Notes under the pieces: generated by a model
The model's input: only the letters and a program-made list of their open reading frames with translations
Databases searched by the model: none
What the model was told of the DNA's origin: nothing
Program-made: the position numbers and the translations under genes
Shown: positions 12,636-26,790 of the stretch, one piece after another
How positions within the stretch are numbered: the stretch's first letter is position 1
Layout of the letters: every line of letters starts with the position of its first letter
From: Dicaeum eximium
Taxonomy: Eukaryota; Chordata; Aves; Passeriformes; Dicaeidae
Direction of reading: 5' to 3'
DNA length: 64,000 nt
NCBI GenBank assembly: GCA_013396995.1
Contig: VWZP01010436.1
Location: 248,001-312,000, forward strand

Positions 12636-15600
12636 ATTTAAATTAAAATCATTCAGGATCTGTAGGGTAAAATACAGCACTGCAAAGTTTTAGGCAGTAG
12701 TATGAACCAGACATACAAATGTCTGCATGTTTCTAGACCATTTTCCCATTCCACTTGGGCACAAGATAATGGGTTCAAGTTGTCATTTTCACACTAGAGT
12801 GAAGTAAATGTCTGTACACTTCTGTTTTAAAAGTCTCGGTGGTTTTGCTGCTGCTGAAGTGCTCTGTTATTACTTGAGATTAAGATGGGTCCTTTTTGGA
12901 ATTTTTCTTTTGCTTTAGAGCATGCCTTATTCTTCCATGTAACCTTAAGACAGCAAAGCAGTATCTTCAAAGGGCTCCAGAAAGGTTTGCTGTGTTGTCA
13001 GTTGAGATTGGGCTGTAGCACCTTATTTCTTCTTACATCTATATGGAAGTGAACTATTTATTATAATTAATGGTATATTAATAGTACCAGAAGCTGAATT
13101 TTGGGTGCCATTCACTATTGTGGCAGATCATATTGTGAAGGAACGATGTCCTATGACCTCTTGGACCAACCAAAGCCAACTGACGTAATTCTGTAGCAAG
13201 TAATTGCAATTACTTTTTTTAGCAGTCGATCCCTGTCCCAATCAAACTGATGGAAAATCAGTTTGGGGCAATGTGGGGTGAAAGTGCTCTTTCTTTTCTT
13301 GTAATATGTTATCAGACAGTTATTAGCTGGCACTGCTGCCTTTTATCGATGTTTGACAGATTCATGGAAGTTGGAAGACCAAACTTGTGTAGTATACCTC
13401 CAATTACAATGATGAAACAGGACAGAGGACATCATTTTAAAGTTGAAATAAAGTAAAAAATGACAAGTGTGTGTCAAACATGAAAAGTTTGCTTACTACT
13501 GAAGCACATTACTTACTATGTGGACAATTAAAAAAAAAAAAGAAAAAAGAAAAGTGTATTGTTCAGGGTAAGGGCTCACTTTTTACGAAGTGGAATAGCC
13601 TTTTCTGCTGCTTTGAACATAGTGCTGAACTCAATGTCGTATAGGAGGACTGGGGTGGGGAGCTGGATCCCCAGTTCGCCTTGACACAAAAATCCTTGTG
13701 GCTTCCCAAATAATCACAGGACCTGTTGGTGTGTTTCAACCCTGGGAGCTACTTCTGTGCCAGAAACCTCAGAGTCTGGCACATCTGACTCTGTAGAAAT
13801 TATGCCAAACTGGCCACATGAAGAGAGTTCAGCCTTTTGTTTGCCTGGTTTGGATAGTTGTTCTTTGAAACCAAAGATTCTTTAATATAAATCATTTCTT
13901 ACAGGGCTAAAACAATTTCTTGAGACCACTCTGAGCAACCTAATCCACCTTTTATACTGTCCAAGATTGGACACAAAGATTTGTCATCTTAAACTTTTGC
14001 ACCTTGTATCCTTCAGAATTGTTTTCAGGTTCCTCTTCTCTGGTCACTTTCCAAAGTTTGGGTTGGCTTTTTCCCCCCCATTCTCTCATTCTTGTTTCCT
14101 TGTTTTATAAATCTTGTGTTTTCTTCTCTATACAAAGGCTTCTGTTTCAATTTTTAAAAGTCATCCTAAACTAATCTTCACAACCTCATGTTGATGTTAG
14201 TCCATGCTGCACTTCCTATCAGTTTGGACATGTCAGGATGAATTGAGTTTTGATAAAACCTAAACAAGCAAACCACCTGCCACACATCCACACACCATTC
14301 AGCCTCGTCTTCCCAAGCCTGCACAAACACTTCAGTTTGTCATCTTTTTCTTTGTTTAGGTGTCCTTTCTGCTATATGAAATTGCAAGTCTTTTTAGGAT
14401 TCTTTGCTGTGTCCAAGTATCTTTGCCGATAGCCAAATGCTTCCGACATTTGTTTCCAGACACTAGGCAATTAATATTGCCAGCCTTGTTTCTAGTTATT
14501 TTTCCACTCCCCTCCAGCTAAGCTCTCTGTCCTTCTGCTGTTGGCTAAGCTTTATAACAAGCCTGTGGTATAATTGCTTTCTGTATCTTCTACTTACTTT
14601 TGACCTTAAAATCTATCTGAGTTCTGTGCAACCTCCTCTGCGGCTGTCCCATTTTGGAGCATGGCTTTGTCATTGTGTGCAATTTCCTTGGGGCTTTCCC
14701 TGCTAATGCTTCAGAATCTCCTCCTTATCCAAGCAAATCAGCCCTGCTGTAGGAAGTACTGTAGAAGATTTACAAGATAATATTCCTGCTTTCAATTTCA
14801 GAGAGAAATTAACTAGGAGCTGATAACTTTGCAAGACTTTAAAATCATGTCCTTGACCCATCCACCTGCTAAAAGCATTCCTGTAGTGGAAATGCAGTTG
14901 ATTCTGCATTCTAAGTCAGGTTCTTGGCTATCCCCCTGAAATTCTCAGTGGTGTTCCATGACTTGCCACACAGGGTTGAAGTTTTGTGGGATAACTTTGC
15001 ACCCTGGCTTTAAAGAGCACTGTCTGTATTGCTGCTCACCAAAACTCTTGCCTGTAATTCTCAAGTGCTGGTAAATTGTGTGTTTTCTACACACGAAAAA
15101 AGAGAGCTATGATGAACTTGACCTCTAACTTACAATTTGCTTCTGCATATTAAAAAAATCAAAGGCTTATTCAACGGAATTAAGAAGCTAATTCTCAATA
15201 AATTCCCACGTGGGAAATTGAATGAAGGCTTAGAAATTATTTCGATTCTGATGCATGCTGCAATGGCAGAGACAGCAGCTTGAAATTCTTTTCAGTGATT
15301 GAGGAAAGCACTGCCTGACTTTCCACAGGGATACAGTGAGGACTGAGCTGTATGACACCGGTGTGAAGCACTTTGCAGAGCTTTTAATTTAAAACTCATG
15401 TACTGTATTAGTTAAATAGCATTGCTCCTGCCAGAAAGCATTTTTCTGTCACATAGCTACCTTTGTTAGGTTTTGAATTTTATTGCTTTCTATAACACGC
15501 ATCTAGCACAGTAGAAATTATATTCCTTTAATAAAATACTTTTTCAAAAGCTTTTTTTTGTACTAGCAGGGCAAACCATTCCTGTCAGCAGCTACTCTAG

Positions 15601-15772
15601 CAAAAAACCTGGGATTTGGGGTTGGCACCAACACCGAAGGTGCAGGTTTCAGACACACTGGTCAGATCTATTTTAAATAGTGTTTGAATCAAATTATTTC
15701 TCTACTTGTGCACTTTTATCACTCTTGTGGAAGGCTTTCCCTGCATTGTCCTGATTGTTCTTCAGTATAGGG

Positions 15773-15794
15773 AAGCCATGGACATCCATGGCTT
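15773..15794. repeat. Perfect short hairpin, 10-base arms
   Basis: The left arm AAGCCATGGA (15773-15782) and right arm TCCATGGCTT (15785-15794) are exact reverse complements around a two-base loop. Each arm carries an NcoI-type CCATGG hexamer. It lies in non-repeat intron sequence. Chance is a reasonable explanation at this length in 64 kb. Confidence 0.9.
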
Positions 15795-16621
15795 GCACAG
15801 TAGCATTTTGGCATCTTGTCTAGAGAAATGAACAAATAAACAGTCCTCCCCACCACATTTGGAAATGCTGGACTTTTCCTTTTTTTTTTTTCCCCCCTCA
15901 AAGCGTTGTGTTCATGTGTTTTACTTTATAGACATTGAGTTCTGAGTCATCAAGAACAGTTGCCAGCTTTTTATAAACATCAGTCCATAACCTTATGGTA
16001 TTTGTTGTGTCTCAGATCAGGCTGACTAAATGTGATTTTCTGTTGGGAATAGCAGCAATGAAGCTTGTCTGCTGAATGTAACTGGAGCTTTTCCTGATCA
16101 TCCCTGGCTTGGTGTGCCATCCGTGCTGATGGACTGAGGCCACAAAGATGCATAATGAAGTTCCTTTGGACAAGGCAAAGATATTCCAAGCTGGGACTTG
16201 AAGCAGCAGCATGTCTGTCTTCCTTGGTGAACTTCACATGAGGATAAGATTGCTGAAGATTGGCACAAGTCTAAATTTTTCACAAGGCAATGCAGTTTTT
16301 ATGACTCTGCTTTATCCAGCAAGGAATACAAGCAGTAGAATAAATGAGACAAAGTCAACAGCCTCTTGTATTCAGATCAGTGACCATTATTATGATGCCT
16401 TTATAATAGAATAAAATTACACTAAGGGGAAGATTTTATCAAAATATTTGCATTGAAATACTTTTTAATAAGGAACCAAATAATCTGATTTTCTTCAGCA
16501 GAAGAAAATTCCAACGCGTAGAAGTTTTCCTGTGCAGTGTGCTTGCTCAGAGATGTTAAGATAATTTTAGATAGCTAATTGTTGTCAGCATATTAAGTGC
16601 AGTGGACGACCCGATTATTTT

Positions 16622-16640
16622 TAGGATGTTAAACATCCTA
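16622..16640. repeat. Near-perfect palindrome, 9-base arms
   Basis: TAGGATGTTAAACATCCTA pairs TAGGATGTT with AACATCCTA around one central A. It is in unique intron sequence with no attached gene or repeat edge. Confidence 0.9.
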
Positions 16641-19600
16641 GGAGTGCCCAGCTAACTTTACTGCCACACCAGAAAATAAAACCATGAGATGATCTGTCTG
16701 GATATTGTCTTAGTTTAAATGTGTTCTCAAATCTAGCAACTGGGGTTTTTTTGCATCTCTGCCCCTTTCTCCTCTAAATGCCCATCTTTCAGGAGGCTGT
16801 GGTTTGGGAAGTGTGGGCTAGTGCTTTTGACATCTCAGATCCATATCAAAACCATGATGATCACAATTAGTTATTATTTCATGCCAGATGAGCTGTTCAG
16901 AGGCTCATTTCTTAGTAGTCTCTAAATTTCTGCTGACACAAGCTGATTTCCCTTTTTTATAAAGTCTGTTGTTATAATGTCTGTTGGGCTCCTTTTATTC
17001 CTTTAGGCAATTTCTCCAGGTCAAAGCTGGGACATGTATGTGGTCTCTTTGAAAGGGCATTGACTGCTCTTAGTTTCTGTTTTAGATGGGGCATTTTTAT
17101 TGCTGATATCAAGGCAGTCACAGCTGTCAGTAAAACAGCTGCTCTCAGACAGAGAGATACCGTCAACTTCAATGTTTATAAACAATCAGACTGCTATCAA
17201 TATAATTTTTTTTTCAATAATATTTTGCTTTCTTTTTATTTATTGCCTTCCACCACTATTCTATTATGAAAGGGAAAAAAAATCCTATAGAATTTTACTG
17301 ACCTCTTTCCTTAATAATTAAAAAATTGAGAGATTGGTGTGCTATTGGCTGACAGAATTTCTGTCTTCCCATCTGCTCTTTTATCTATTCTTGATACTCC
17401 CAGGGATCACTTCTCCCGTCTTCCCTCTATCTCAACACCTTTCCTTTCTAGTTTTGTATTCCATGCTCTTCTTTTAAACAGATTTCCAAACCCTCAACAG
17501 GTCTCATTTTCTCTCTCATTTTATCTTCACTCCCTCTCTCTTGCTCCTGTCCTACTTCTGTTTGGTGTGGATATATTTCTTCATCACAAATTCTGGGTCC
17601 AGAAGCTGGGGAAGTATCATCAAATTAACTCTACCCCAGCCCAAACCAGCACAGGGAGGCACGGAGCAGCTGGTTTTGTGTGCCCAGCTCTGGTACTGCT
17701 TGTTGCAGTGTGCACTGGACACCTTCCCTTGTGCAATTCAGCTGCTGCTCATGTAGGAAAGTCTCTGCCAAGAGGGCACAAATATCAGCTTCTTAGAGCC
17801 TGCAAACTAGCCTCAGTGAGGTGAATTTTCACAGCCACAGCCATATAAATAAAGCAAGTGATTCTATAGCTCTCCAGAAATGTTCTCATCAAGTGGTCTG
17901 AAGGACTCTTAATAACACTAAGACCCAGCTGAAGGAGGTGGCACTACAGAGGGACACAGTCAAGCATTAAGGAGGTGTTCTAGCAGATCATTAGTGAGCT
18001 TGGTATTCAATAGATGTGTGACTGAGTGGCACTGCATTTATGGTATTTTTTACTAGAAGAGTGCAGGTTTTGATGGGGAGAGATAATGTTGAGGTCTGGG
18101 TTTTCAGAGACAAAGGAATTGATTCCAGTGGAGATTTTAATGTGTATCTCCTCTGCTTCATCTGAGTGGCCCAACATTGTTTGGAGAATGGGCTTTAATA
18201 CGCTGAATTTCAGCATAAGCACAAAATCTAGATTTTGCATTTCTTGCAATGCAGAAACATTTGTAGGGACAAAGTTAAGAGGAAGAAATAATTGTTCATA
18301 GGCTAGGACTATTCTAGCTCTGCACCTGTCCCTGAGTCCTTATCACGAGCAGCAGTTGGCAGATATATTTCTATCCTCTATGGGACAGGCACTGCATGTA
18401 CTCTTTCCATCTTCTCTTCCCTGTGCTCCTCTCAGCTCCCTCAGTGTATTAATACTCCCCATTTCTGAGATATGGATGCCTGATTTGTGTCCGTCTAACT
18501 AAATTGTGAACATTTTTTCTGCAAATTAATCACTACCCCATCCCAATTTCATGTGCCTTTGATGCCTGGTTTTAATTGCCTGGAGGTAGAAAGCTTCAAT
18601 GAGCAGAAAAATTAAAATTGCAAAATCCTGATGGCTTTTAGTAGTTGAGTTATTTGCCTCCAACATCAACCTGAAGAATGTTTTCTGCTTGGCTTTTTTT
18701 TTTCTTTTTTTTCCTTAAGTGAGTTAATGTCTTATTAGTTTTCCATTTCTGACAGAGCCACAGGCTTAATGGCAATGGATAGACAACATTTTAGCTCCAG
18801 AACATGAAACAAGTTCTGCGTTCCTAGATTCTGAAAGAGATCTTGCCAAGTCAGTGAAACAAGCTCTCCCCTTCTTTTGAAGCAGGACTTTTGAAATAAC
18901 AGGGATTTTTCCTAAGATTGAAACCCCTAATACATAGCAGAGTTTCAGGGATTTCATGAAGGGGATAAAAGTGGGAATAAAGTATATTGTGTCCAGCTGA
19001 AAAACCAGAAATAATTTAGGACAATTGCATGATTTCTTTTATTCAAAAAATGTGTCTTCCATGAAATCAGATCTTTTCCCATGAAAGAACTTTGTGTTTT
19101 TCCCTTATTGGCTTCTTGGACTGACCCCAGATGCCTTCTTAGCTCTCTGTTCAGGATTACAGTGGCTGTCATTTTGAGTTCACACACAGCAAAATTTGTC
19201 CTTTTTCACAGGGATTGTTCTTTATTCCTGTGAGACAGCACGTCTCCTCCAGCCACTCTGCGGCGTGTCATGGAAGTGACATGACTTGCAGAGCATCATC
19301 AGAATGCTGCTGGGAAAACTCTTTACACAAGGAATCATAGCACTGGAGTGTCTTTCTGTCAGTGTTGTACAGCAGCATGGCTGCACAAGAGAGTGCAGAG
19401 TGCAGCTGAACGATGAATCCACTCAGACAAATATTGCAGGTCATGTATGTAAAGCAAAGTAAAGCATGCTGATAAATGAGTATCTTTATTTTTGTTTGCT
19501 TAAAGATGACAAAAATATGCTCCTACTTTACAAATTGTTTGGGCTTATAGAACTTAATGAAGTGTAATAGCAGAGCCAAAGGGTCCCATGTTTTCTCAGA

Positions 19601-22600
19601 ATGAAGAGTAAAGTTACTTTGTGAAGAAAAAGCCCCCTGGTGTAGAACAAGTTAATTAGTTATTGAGTGGAAAACAAGCTGTCTGTCACATTGCTAGATT
19701 TCAGATCTGAAATTTGTTGCCTTTTATCCACATGGAGTTTTTTTCTAGAACTGATATAACTGTTTCTCCCAGTATTGACTTATTCTTAATCACTTCTTCT
19801 TGTAGTCTTCTGTAATAATTTACACCATGATCATGCTCAGCTATTATCTGCTGACTGATAATAGAGTTTGTTTTACAAACAGCATTCATTGTAATGTAAC
19901 TGTTCAGTACCAGTATATCAAGCTATGGTAATAAATTCTGCAGGTTAATGTCATTCTTTACTCAGCTTTTCCTCAGTTATCCATCAGAAAGCATTTTATT
20001 TTCTGTTCCTTGCCTGTGACAGTCCTAGTGAGAGTTGTTTGGGTTAGTGAGTTTTTTCAGCATTTAGGTGTAAAACTGATTTTGATGCCTTTTACCTCTG
20101 AAATGTATTTTAAACATCCTATTGGAAAGTTCAGGATGTTCTTGAGGGGCAAAGACATATCCTATATTGACTGCCTTTTTATACAATAACTCTTTTTGAC
20201 CATAATAGTTATTTAGACTTGAAGATCCATAGGTTGCCTTTGGAAGGAAGAAAAATTGGCAGTGATACCAAAGGTTTGGATTATCCTGTTGAAAATCTTG
20301 TGTTCCTGAAAATGAGAGACATCAAACCCCACAAAAAAAAAAACTGTATTCACAGCTTGTGTGGCCCAGGAGCCTCTTAGTCTTGTTTCTGGGCCACTCT
20401 CAGTTCTTACTGAGCTCTGTCTGATACTTACTCTATTCTGAATATGGTATTTGAGTTTCTTCCTTGTCTCTCCTTCATCTATGCATTATATCATGTACAG
20501 GAACTAGCCTTTTCTCTCCCACTCCCTAAAAATTTCTTTTTTTCCTCTCTTTTTGCTTGATGTTACGAACAAATGAGGGATTTTTGGTTTTTACATTGGG
20601 CATTGACTGTGTAGGTAGTTTGTGTGTGTGAGAGAGTTTGTGTGTTGAGTGTAACACAGTATATTCTTAATCCTTCATCCTGGATGACTGCTGAAGGGTG
20701 GCTTTGTGGATCCTTATTCCCTCTTGGAAAAGCCATCATTGTTATGCCAGTCTCATCCATCTTTTAGGGAATGCAGGTATAAAATCATCTGATGCATAAG
20801 CTCAATATGTTTTCTACCACAGAAGGAGAAGGAAGGGAGGGAGTGTTCCTCCAGCTCATTAATCAGAATGAGAATGAGAAATTGTAACAACTTCCCAGTC
20901 ATTTACCATTTGCTCTAAGGTAAATCTGTCTAAATATTAGTGCACTGGTGATAGTAAAAAACAAAAAAAAAGGGGGGGGGGAAGTTGAGGGGATGGGCAG
21001 GAAAAGAACCTTGTCATTAGCTTGTCACATGCTGTACATGTAGACCAAAGATATATGTGCTATGGCATCTCTGTAATGAAAACTTGAGCAATAAAAATAG
21101 TTTCTGCCATGTTCTGGAACAGGAACTCCCTGAGGAAACACATTAACAGTATTTCACATTACAAATTATTATTGCATATTCAGCTACTGTTTCAAATGAG
21201 AATTGTGTGTATTACAGGGCAAGGGAAGGAAGATAAAGTTAGTGTTTCTTCTGTAAGCAGAATTAAGATTTTGTGCATCTGGCTATGTCAGTTCTGGCCT
21301 ATAAATTTAATACTTTAACAAAATAATGAATTTCTTGTACCTAGGATGCTTGATGGACTTACATATGTAGTTCAGGATACACTGGTAGTGGCTGAATATG
21401 TGAATGTGTTCACTTTCACTGTGCTTAAACAGAAGAAATATTGTAGTGTGAAAATGAGACTTTTTGGATGTATCTACTAAGGAGTCATCTCCCGTGTTGA
21501 ATGTAAAGACATCATGTTGCAGAGGTTGAATATTACCAAATAACATAATTTTTTGCAAATAGTGTGTTTTCTGCAATGCCTAAATTTTTCAAATTAATGA
21601 AATGCTTTGTTTCATGTACTCCCCTCTCTCCACTCAGGATGGTGTGTGTTTGGAAAGCTGGTCATCTTTGTTACCTGCTTACTTTCTAATTAACAGCATG
21701 ACCTTGCACAGGAGGTCACTGTTGTCTTCACAACAATTTGGAAGAAATTTTAAAACATCACTGAGGGCTTCTATATTAACAAGTTGCCAGCAGAAAGCTA
21801 ATTGTTGGAATGCTGATTATTCTCCTTCAGCCTCCTTTCTAGAGGAAGAATGTTCCTACCTCTTCTGCCCTTTATGGTGCCTGGAAACAGCCTCCAGTCC
21901 TTCTCTCTGAGTTGTGTGTTCTTGGCTCTGACTGCATAGTTCAGCTTCCATTTTCTGATTTGTGAATGAAGTGATTGATACATACTTGCACTTTGAAATT
22001 TAACTTCAAGTATGTGTAAAAGTGAGAGAGAGAAAAAATATTTTTATTGGTACATTAGTTTTTGAGTGTAAATTGGAAAGTGTTAGAAACAACAGTTGCT
22101 CCAGACATAGTTCTTTCTTTGCCCTATTAAGCATCAGAAAACTGAATCTAGGGGGAACTGGGTCCTATTTCCAATTTCTGCATTAGCTTATGTAAAAGGC
22201 AGGAGAAAGAAGTGGTGGTTTATTTTATAGTCCTTCTGTTTGCTGTGAAGCTGGCCTGAGATTAAATGGGGTGAATGTAACACCTTTGACAAATCACTCT
22301 GAACTTACAGAGGAGAGCCAGGCTGGTGTTAGCAGAAACCCAGAGAAGCAAACCAAAGTATGCAGAAAACATTGATTTCACTCTACTGTTATAATTACTG
22401 TTTTCTGGGGACACAGCAGTGTCTTACCCTGCTCACCTTTGTTGTGGCCTGGCAAGGTGGGATGTTGGATATAGCGGCCTTAGAGAAGGCCCCAAAGGAG
22501 CATTGCATAAAGCTTACATTTTTAATCTCATGTACTGCTCATATTTGTGCCTTAATGATGCTACATCAAGACAGTAGGATGTCTAATCCATATCAACAAT

Positions 22601-25241
22601 GCATTTATATTTATGTTAAACTCATGCTAACAGTATCATTAACTTCTTAGCGATATTATAGCATAGCCTTATAAGTGTATTTTCAAAATGCTTCTTGTTG
22701 AAAGAGATTTGTGAAGGACTTTATTGCTAGCCAGAAATGGTTCTAGCAAACCAGGAAAGGCCCTCTAAATAAATGAAAGTAGTTAATTTTCCTTTTTCTT
22801 CCACTGAGGTTGTAAGCCACAGCGGGACCCACAGGTATCCTGCCTCTGTAGTCAAAGTGACAGTGTGCTGCTTTCTTCTTTACAAGTGCCTGGCAGAGGA
22901 TCTGAGCCACTCAATTTACTTGCAGCCCCTCATGCTGTCGGGATACAAGCCTGAAAAGTTCTGGGAGGTGAAAGCAAGGCACTGTTGCGGAACGAGTCAC
23001 TGAAGTGTTGATTTGCCATGAAGTTGCCCATCTGAGGCAGGTTAATCTTACAGATCAGGTGTGGATGAGGGCATCTTAATTAATACTGCACTAAAGACAT
23101 ACTGTGACAAAATTATGCAACTTCATAGAGGAAACAAGACTAGCCAATATATGATTTACAGTGTGTTACCCAGGTGTGTATCAGTGTCCAGCTGACTAGA
23201 AATAAAGCACCTCAACTGAGAAGATAATTTAAAAGGTTTTTGTATTTCCTCCTTTATTTTCTTCTCTATTTCTAGTGTTCACAAGTTATGTTTTTCCTGT
23301 GGTGTTCATAATTCTTAAGAAACAGGTGAGATGAAAGTGGACTTGTTATGAATACTGTGTTGTATCTTAATATTTCTCTTCCGTGAGTAGTAAATGTGTC
23401 TATGATGATATTTGCAGGAAACACACATGGAGCAGGTACAGTCTGAATCAAACAAACTGACTTTAAAAGATCAAATGCCTGCAGAAAACATCCTTGTTGC
23501 TTTTTTACATAAATTCAAACCTGTCAAGTATGGATGCCAAAATGCTGGATTCAGCCCTGTGTGTAAAACAAAGAGCTGGCAACTGGAAGAGTGTCATGGG
23601 GTGGGCATAGCTGCAATTAAGTGAAGCATGAGGGTCTCAATGTTTAGATAAATGGGTATCTTATGGTGTGTGTCTTCAACAAAGTAACATCAAGATTTTT
23701 CAGAGCCCATTTCAAGCCCTCTTGATCAGGAATCTCTCTGCAGAGTTTACCAGTCTTTCAGTCACATCCTAAATCAGCAGCCAGGAGTACAGCCATGTTT
23801 TAGATGTGATTTGTGTCTCTAATATGCTTTGAAATTTTTTGAATCAGGGGCTGCATCTATGGAGTGTTTTTACATCTTTCTGTTTTAATATATGCAATGT
23901 GTTGCACATAAGTTTGGTGAAAGAAATATGTGGAAGTATCTCAGCAAGTAAATATCACTCCCCACCCCCCTTGTTTAATTAAAAAATAGGGAAATTGTGC
24001 CCAGATGTCCCTTGCAATTTGTATCGTTTTACTGAAATTTCAGAAAGTAAATTTCAACACATCAGTTTCAAGCAGCAACAGTCAGACAAGTAAATTGTGG
24101 CTATAAATGTTGATTTTAGAGTATTCCGAATGCTGACTGCTATCAGACTTCATCTTGGATATTGGGGCACAGTGTGAGCAGTTCCCTAAGGCAGAAAAAC
24201 AAACTGCCAGAGGAACAAAGTTATGCTAATAATACATAACATGGTTTAGCCACATATAATTTAATGCTTTGCCCTTCAGCAACACTTTTCAAGTAAAAAT
24301 CTGCTAGACTTTATCAAATAATAAGATTTTTATGACATCCTTTCTGTTGTTCCACAGATGGGTGATTGGAAGAAATGTTAAGACTCATCACATCTCTGTA
24401 GTCAGAGCCCTGCTGTCTTGTGTCACAGTTGTTGTTAGAACAACTTGTTGTTCTGTGGTTGTTGTGTGGTGTTGTTAGAATTCTTATTTTTTGAGCCTAT
24501 GTCCTGCTGAATGCTTGCTCTGAACCTTGAAGAATTTTTGTCATCACACTGGGTTTTTTTGGGTTGGCTTTTTTTGTTGTTGTTCTCTGTCAGCACTGTT
24601 TCTCTATTGCATAATAGGACCATAATGGGGATCCCATCTCTCAGCTGTCTAAGTGCTAAAAGCAAAATTTTAGCAAGGGATTTTCATGGCTTTAGCCTGA
24701 TAAAATAGAGTAATAGATGGAATCAATTCAGTGTTCGGGTTAGACTGTGACCCAGAGCAGGTAAGATATCTTAAAATGCCTCCCAGAGTTCACTGGAGAG
24801 TAACAGAGTAAGAGACATTTGTCTGTGTGAAATGAAACCTGCTCTAAATAGTGCATGTTGGGCAAAGCTTGACATTTGGAGAGATTGTACAATTTTCAAC
24901 TCCTATAGAGGGAGTGTAGTACTCTATACCACTACTGAGGCTAGAGGAGTTTTCTGCCTTCACACAGGCTGGAATACACACCTGTGACAACTCCATATTT
25001 TATTGTTATTATCATTTATCTCTCTTGCTACAGTGAGTGTTATCCTGTCAGCCAACTACCAGTGGTGGTGGTAGTGGTGGGCTCTTGCCAAGCCTAGCAC
25101 TGGCTGCCAGCACCAGCCAGTATGCAACCTGGATAGAATATTTTCCTATTAGTTGGAAAGGTTCACTTGACCTGTGGGGTGGAACGTGCCTGGCCTTGTG
25201 CTGTCCATAACCTTTGCTGTTGCCTTGTATCAGAAGAAGGT

Positions 25242-25269
25242 AATTGTCAGATATTAATACCTGACAATT
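25242..25269. repeat. Inverted repeat, 9-base arms with AT loop
   Basis: AATTGTCAG (25242-25250) and CTGACAATT (25261-25269) are exact reverse complements separated by a ten-base AT-rich loop. There is no sign of a flanking element. Confidence 0.9.
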
Positions 25270-26790
25270 TTACAGCAGAGGGAGAGTTAGGTCAGACTGG
25301 AGACCACTGCCCAGCCCTGGGAATGGCCAGTTCCTATTCTGTTTTGTACTCCTTCTTTTGTCACAGGGAGTCTTTTTTTTTCCACCTCAGAACAAAATAA
25401 ATTAGTATCTAAGTTTAAGAGCCTAATCCCAAACATTCTGAGAGTAGAGTCTCCTGCTATGAAGATCCTAAGACTAACCCAAATCTCTACTTATTATTAC
25501 AGCTATCACCACTAATCTCTCTCTGAAATTGTTAGTATAAGTGTGAGATCAAACCTGGTTTCCTCGAGTAGGACAAGTGTCAGGAAAGCCCTGTTCTGGG
25601 AAGATAAGCAGTACCAGTGGTGCAGAGGCACAGTTGTAAAGAAGGAAATTTTGCAATCTGCTGAGCTCTCTTTTTATTCTTTAGCTCTTCACACACCATT
25701 ATCCACTATCTAGTTCAGTGTGATACTTCAGCATATGTTGAATCTTCACAGCACAGTGCTGGTGTTGAAAACTTTCGTGTCCTTAAGTTACATACAGCTT
25801 CATCAGATCTCAAGTGGTCTTTGAAAATTGATTCATTCCTTGCTCCTGACTGAATCGGTGGAGATGTTCACTTGGAATCTGCTGAATTAGGTATCCTTCC
25901 TTTTTACCATTTCTTTTGGTGTTTCTAGAGTACAGTTTACAGATCTCCCCTGTGGCATTCCATCAGAAATGCACACAGCAGCTTGCAGGGCATTCAGCCT
26001 TCAGTATCACACTCTGCAGGCTGCTAACATCTTGTGACAGATCCACAGGAGGGGAATTGTGTTCGTGTGTAATATGGCTTGCCCTGTTTTTCCATGTGGA
26101 CTTGGAGAGTTGGCCAAACATGATAGTTGACCCAAATGTAAAACCTGACCTTTGACCTTGAGAACTGTTAAAGAACACATGTTTGATCAGACTTTTCTTG
26201 GGCTAATATTCAGTTTCCAGAAATGGAATAGACTTTTCAAAAAACTTTGTTGTTGCTGAATTATCTGCTTTTCTGCATCTTAGATTTTATCCTCTTTTTT
26301 TCTTAATCTGTTATTTTCCATAGCTGCTTTAGGCTTTGTAAGAATAGGTCAATAAAAGAACACATTAGGAAGTTTTTTTGTCGTTAGTTCTTTTTTTTAA
26401 CTTAAATTGTTTACTGTTGAAAGAAAGCCAACATCTTTTCAAGGGGTGGGTGTGTGTTTCCTTGTCAGGCCCCTCCCTCCTGTCCTGCAGAATGCCTGGA
26501 ATATATCCTGCTGCACATGGAAGAACAACAGCTTGGACCACTTTTTCCCCATGAGTATCATCATTGTTCTATCTGGGTCCCTGCTGGTATTTTTCCCTCG
26601 TAGTGGTGTTTGGGTTGAGATGGTATTGATCCCTCTTTCTGGGGAAACAGGATTTCCAGATGAAACAGAAATTACACCATGAAATGAAAAATTTTTTGAG
26701 ATAGAAGTATAACTAAGGTTGGTATATTTCCATCCCTTTTTTCCATTACATTTTCATTTTCAGATGGAAATACCTTTAGCCAGAAATTGT

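Larger units (their letters stand above)
12636..26790 (+). other. ALK: ALK intron 4, second segment (no gene seen)
   Basis: About 14 kb of AT-rich unique sequence with no recognisable gene, exon or long repeat. Simple tracts include an A-run at 13530-13541 continuing as an A/G tract to about 13554, an A-run running into a run of 10 G at about 20963-20981, a GTT-rich stretch at about 24428-24477 and a short GGT run at 25061-25080. Short perfect inverted repeats are listed separately. Open frames up to 161 codons (17339-17824) have no domain or splice support. Confidence 0.72.

Noticed and set aside
17339..17824. 161-codon + open frame with a hydrophobic, Ser/Leu-rich start
   Set aside because: The composition follows a pyrimidine-rich stretch (TCTTCC-type sequence), not a membrane protein. 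There is no family signal and no splice support.
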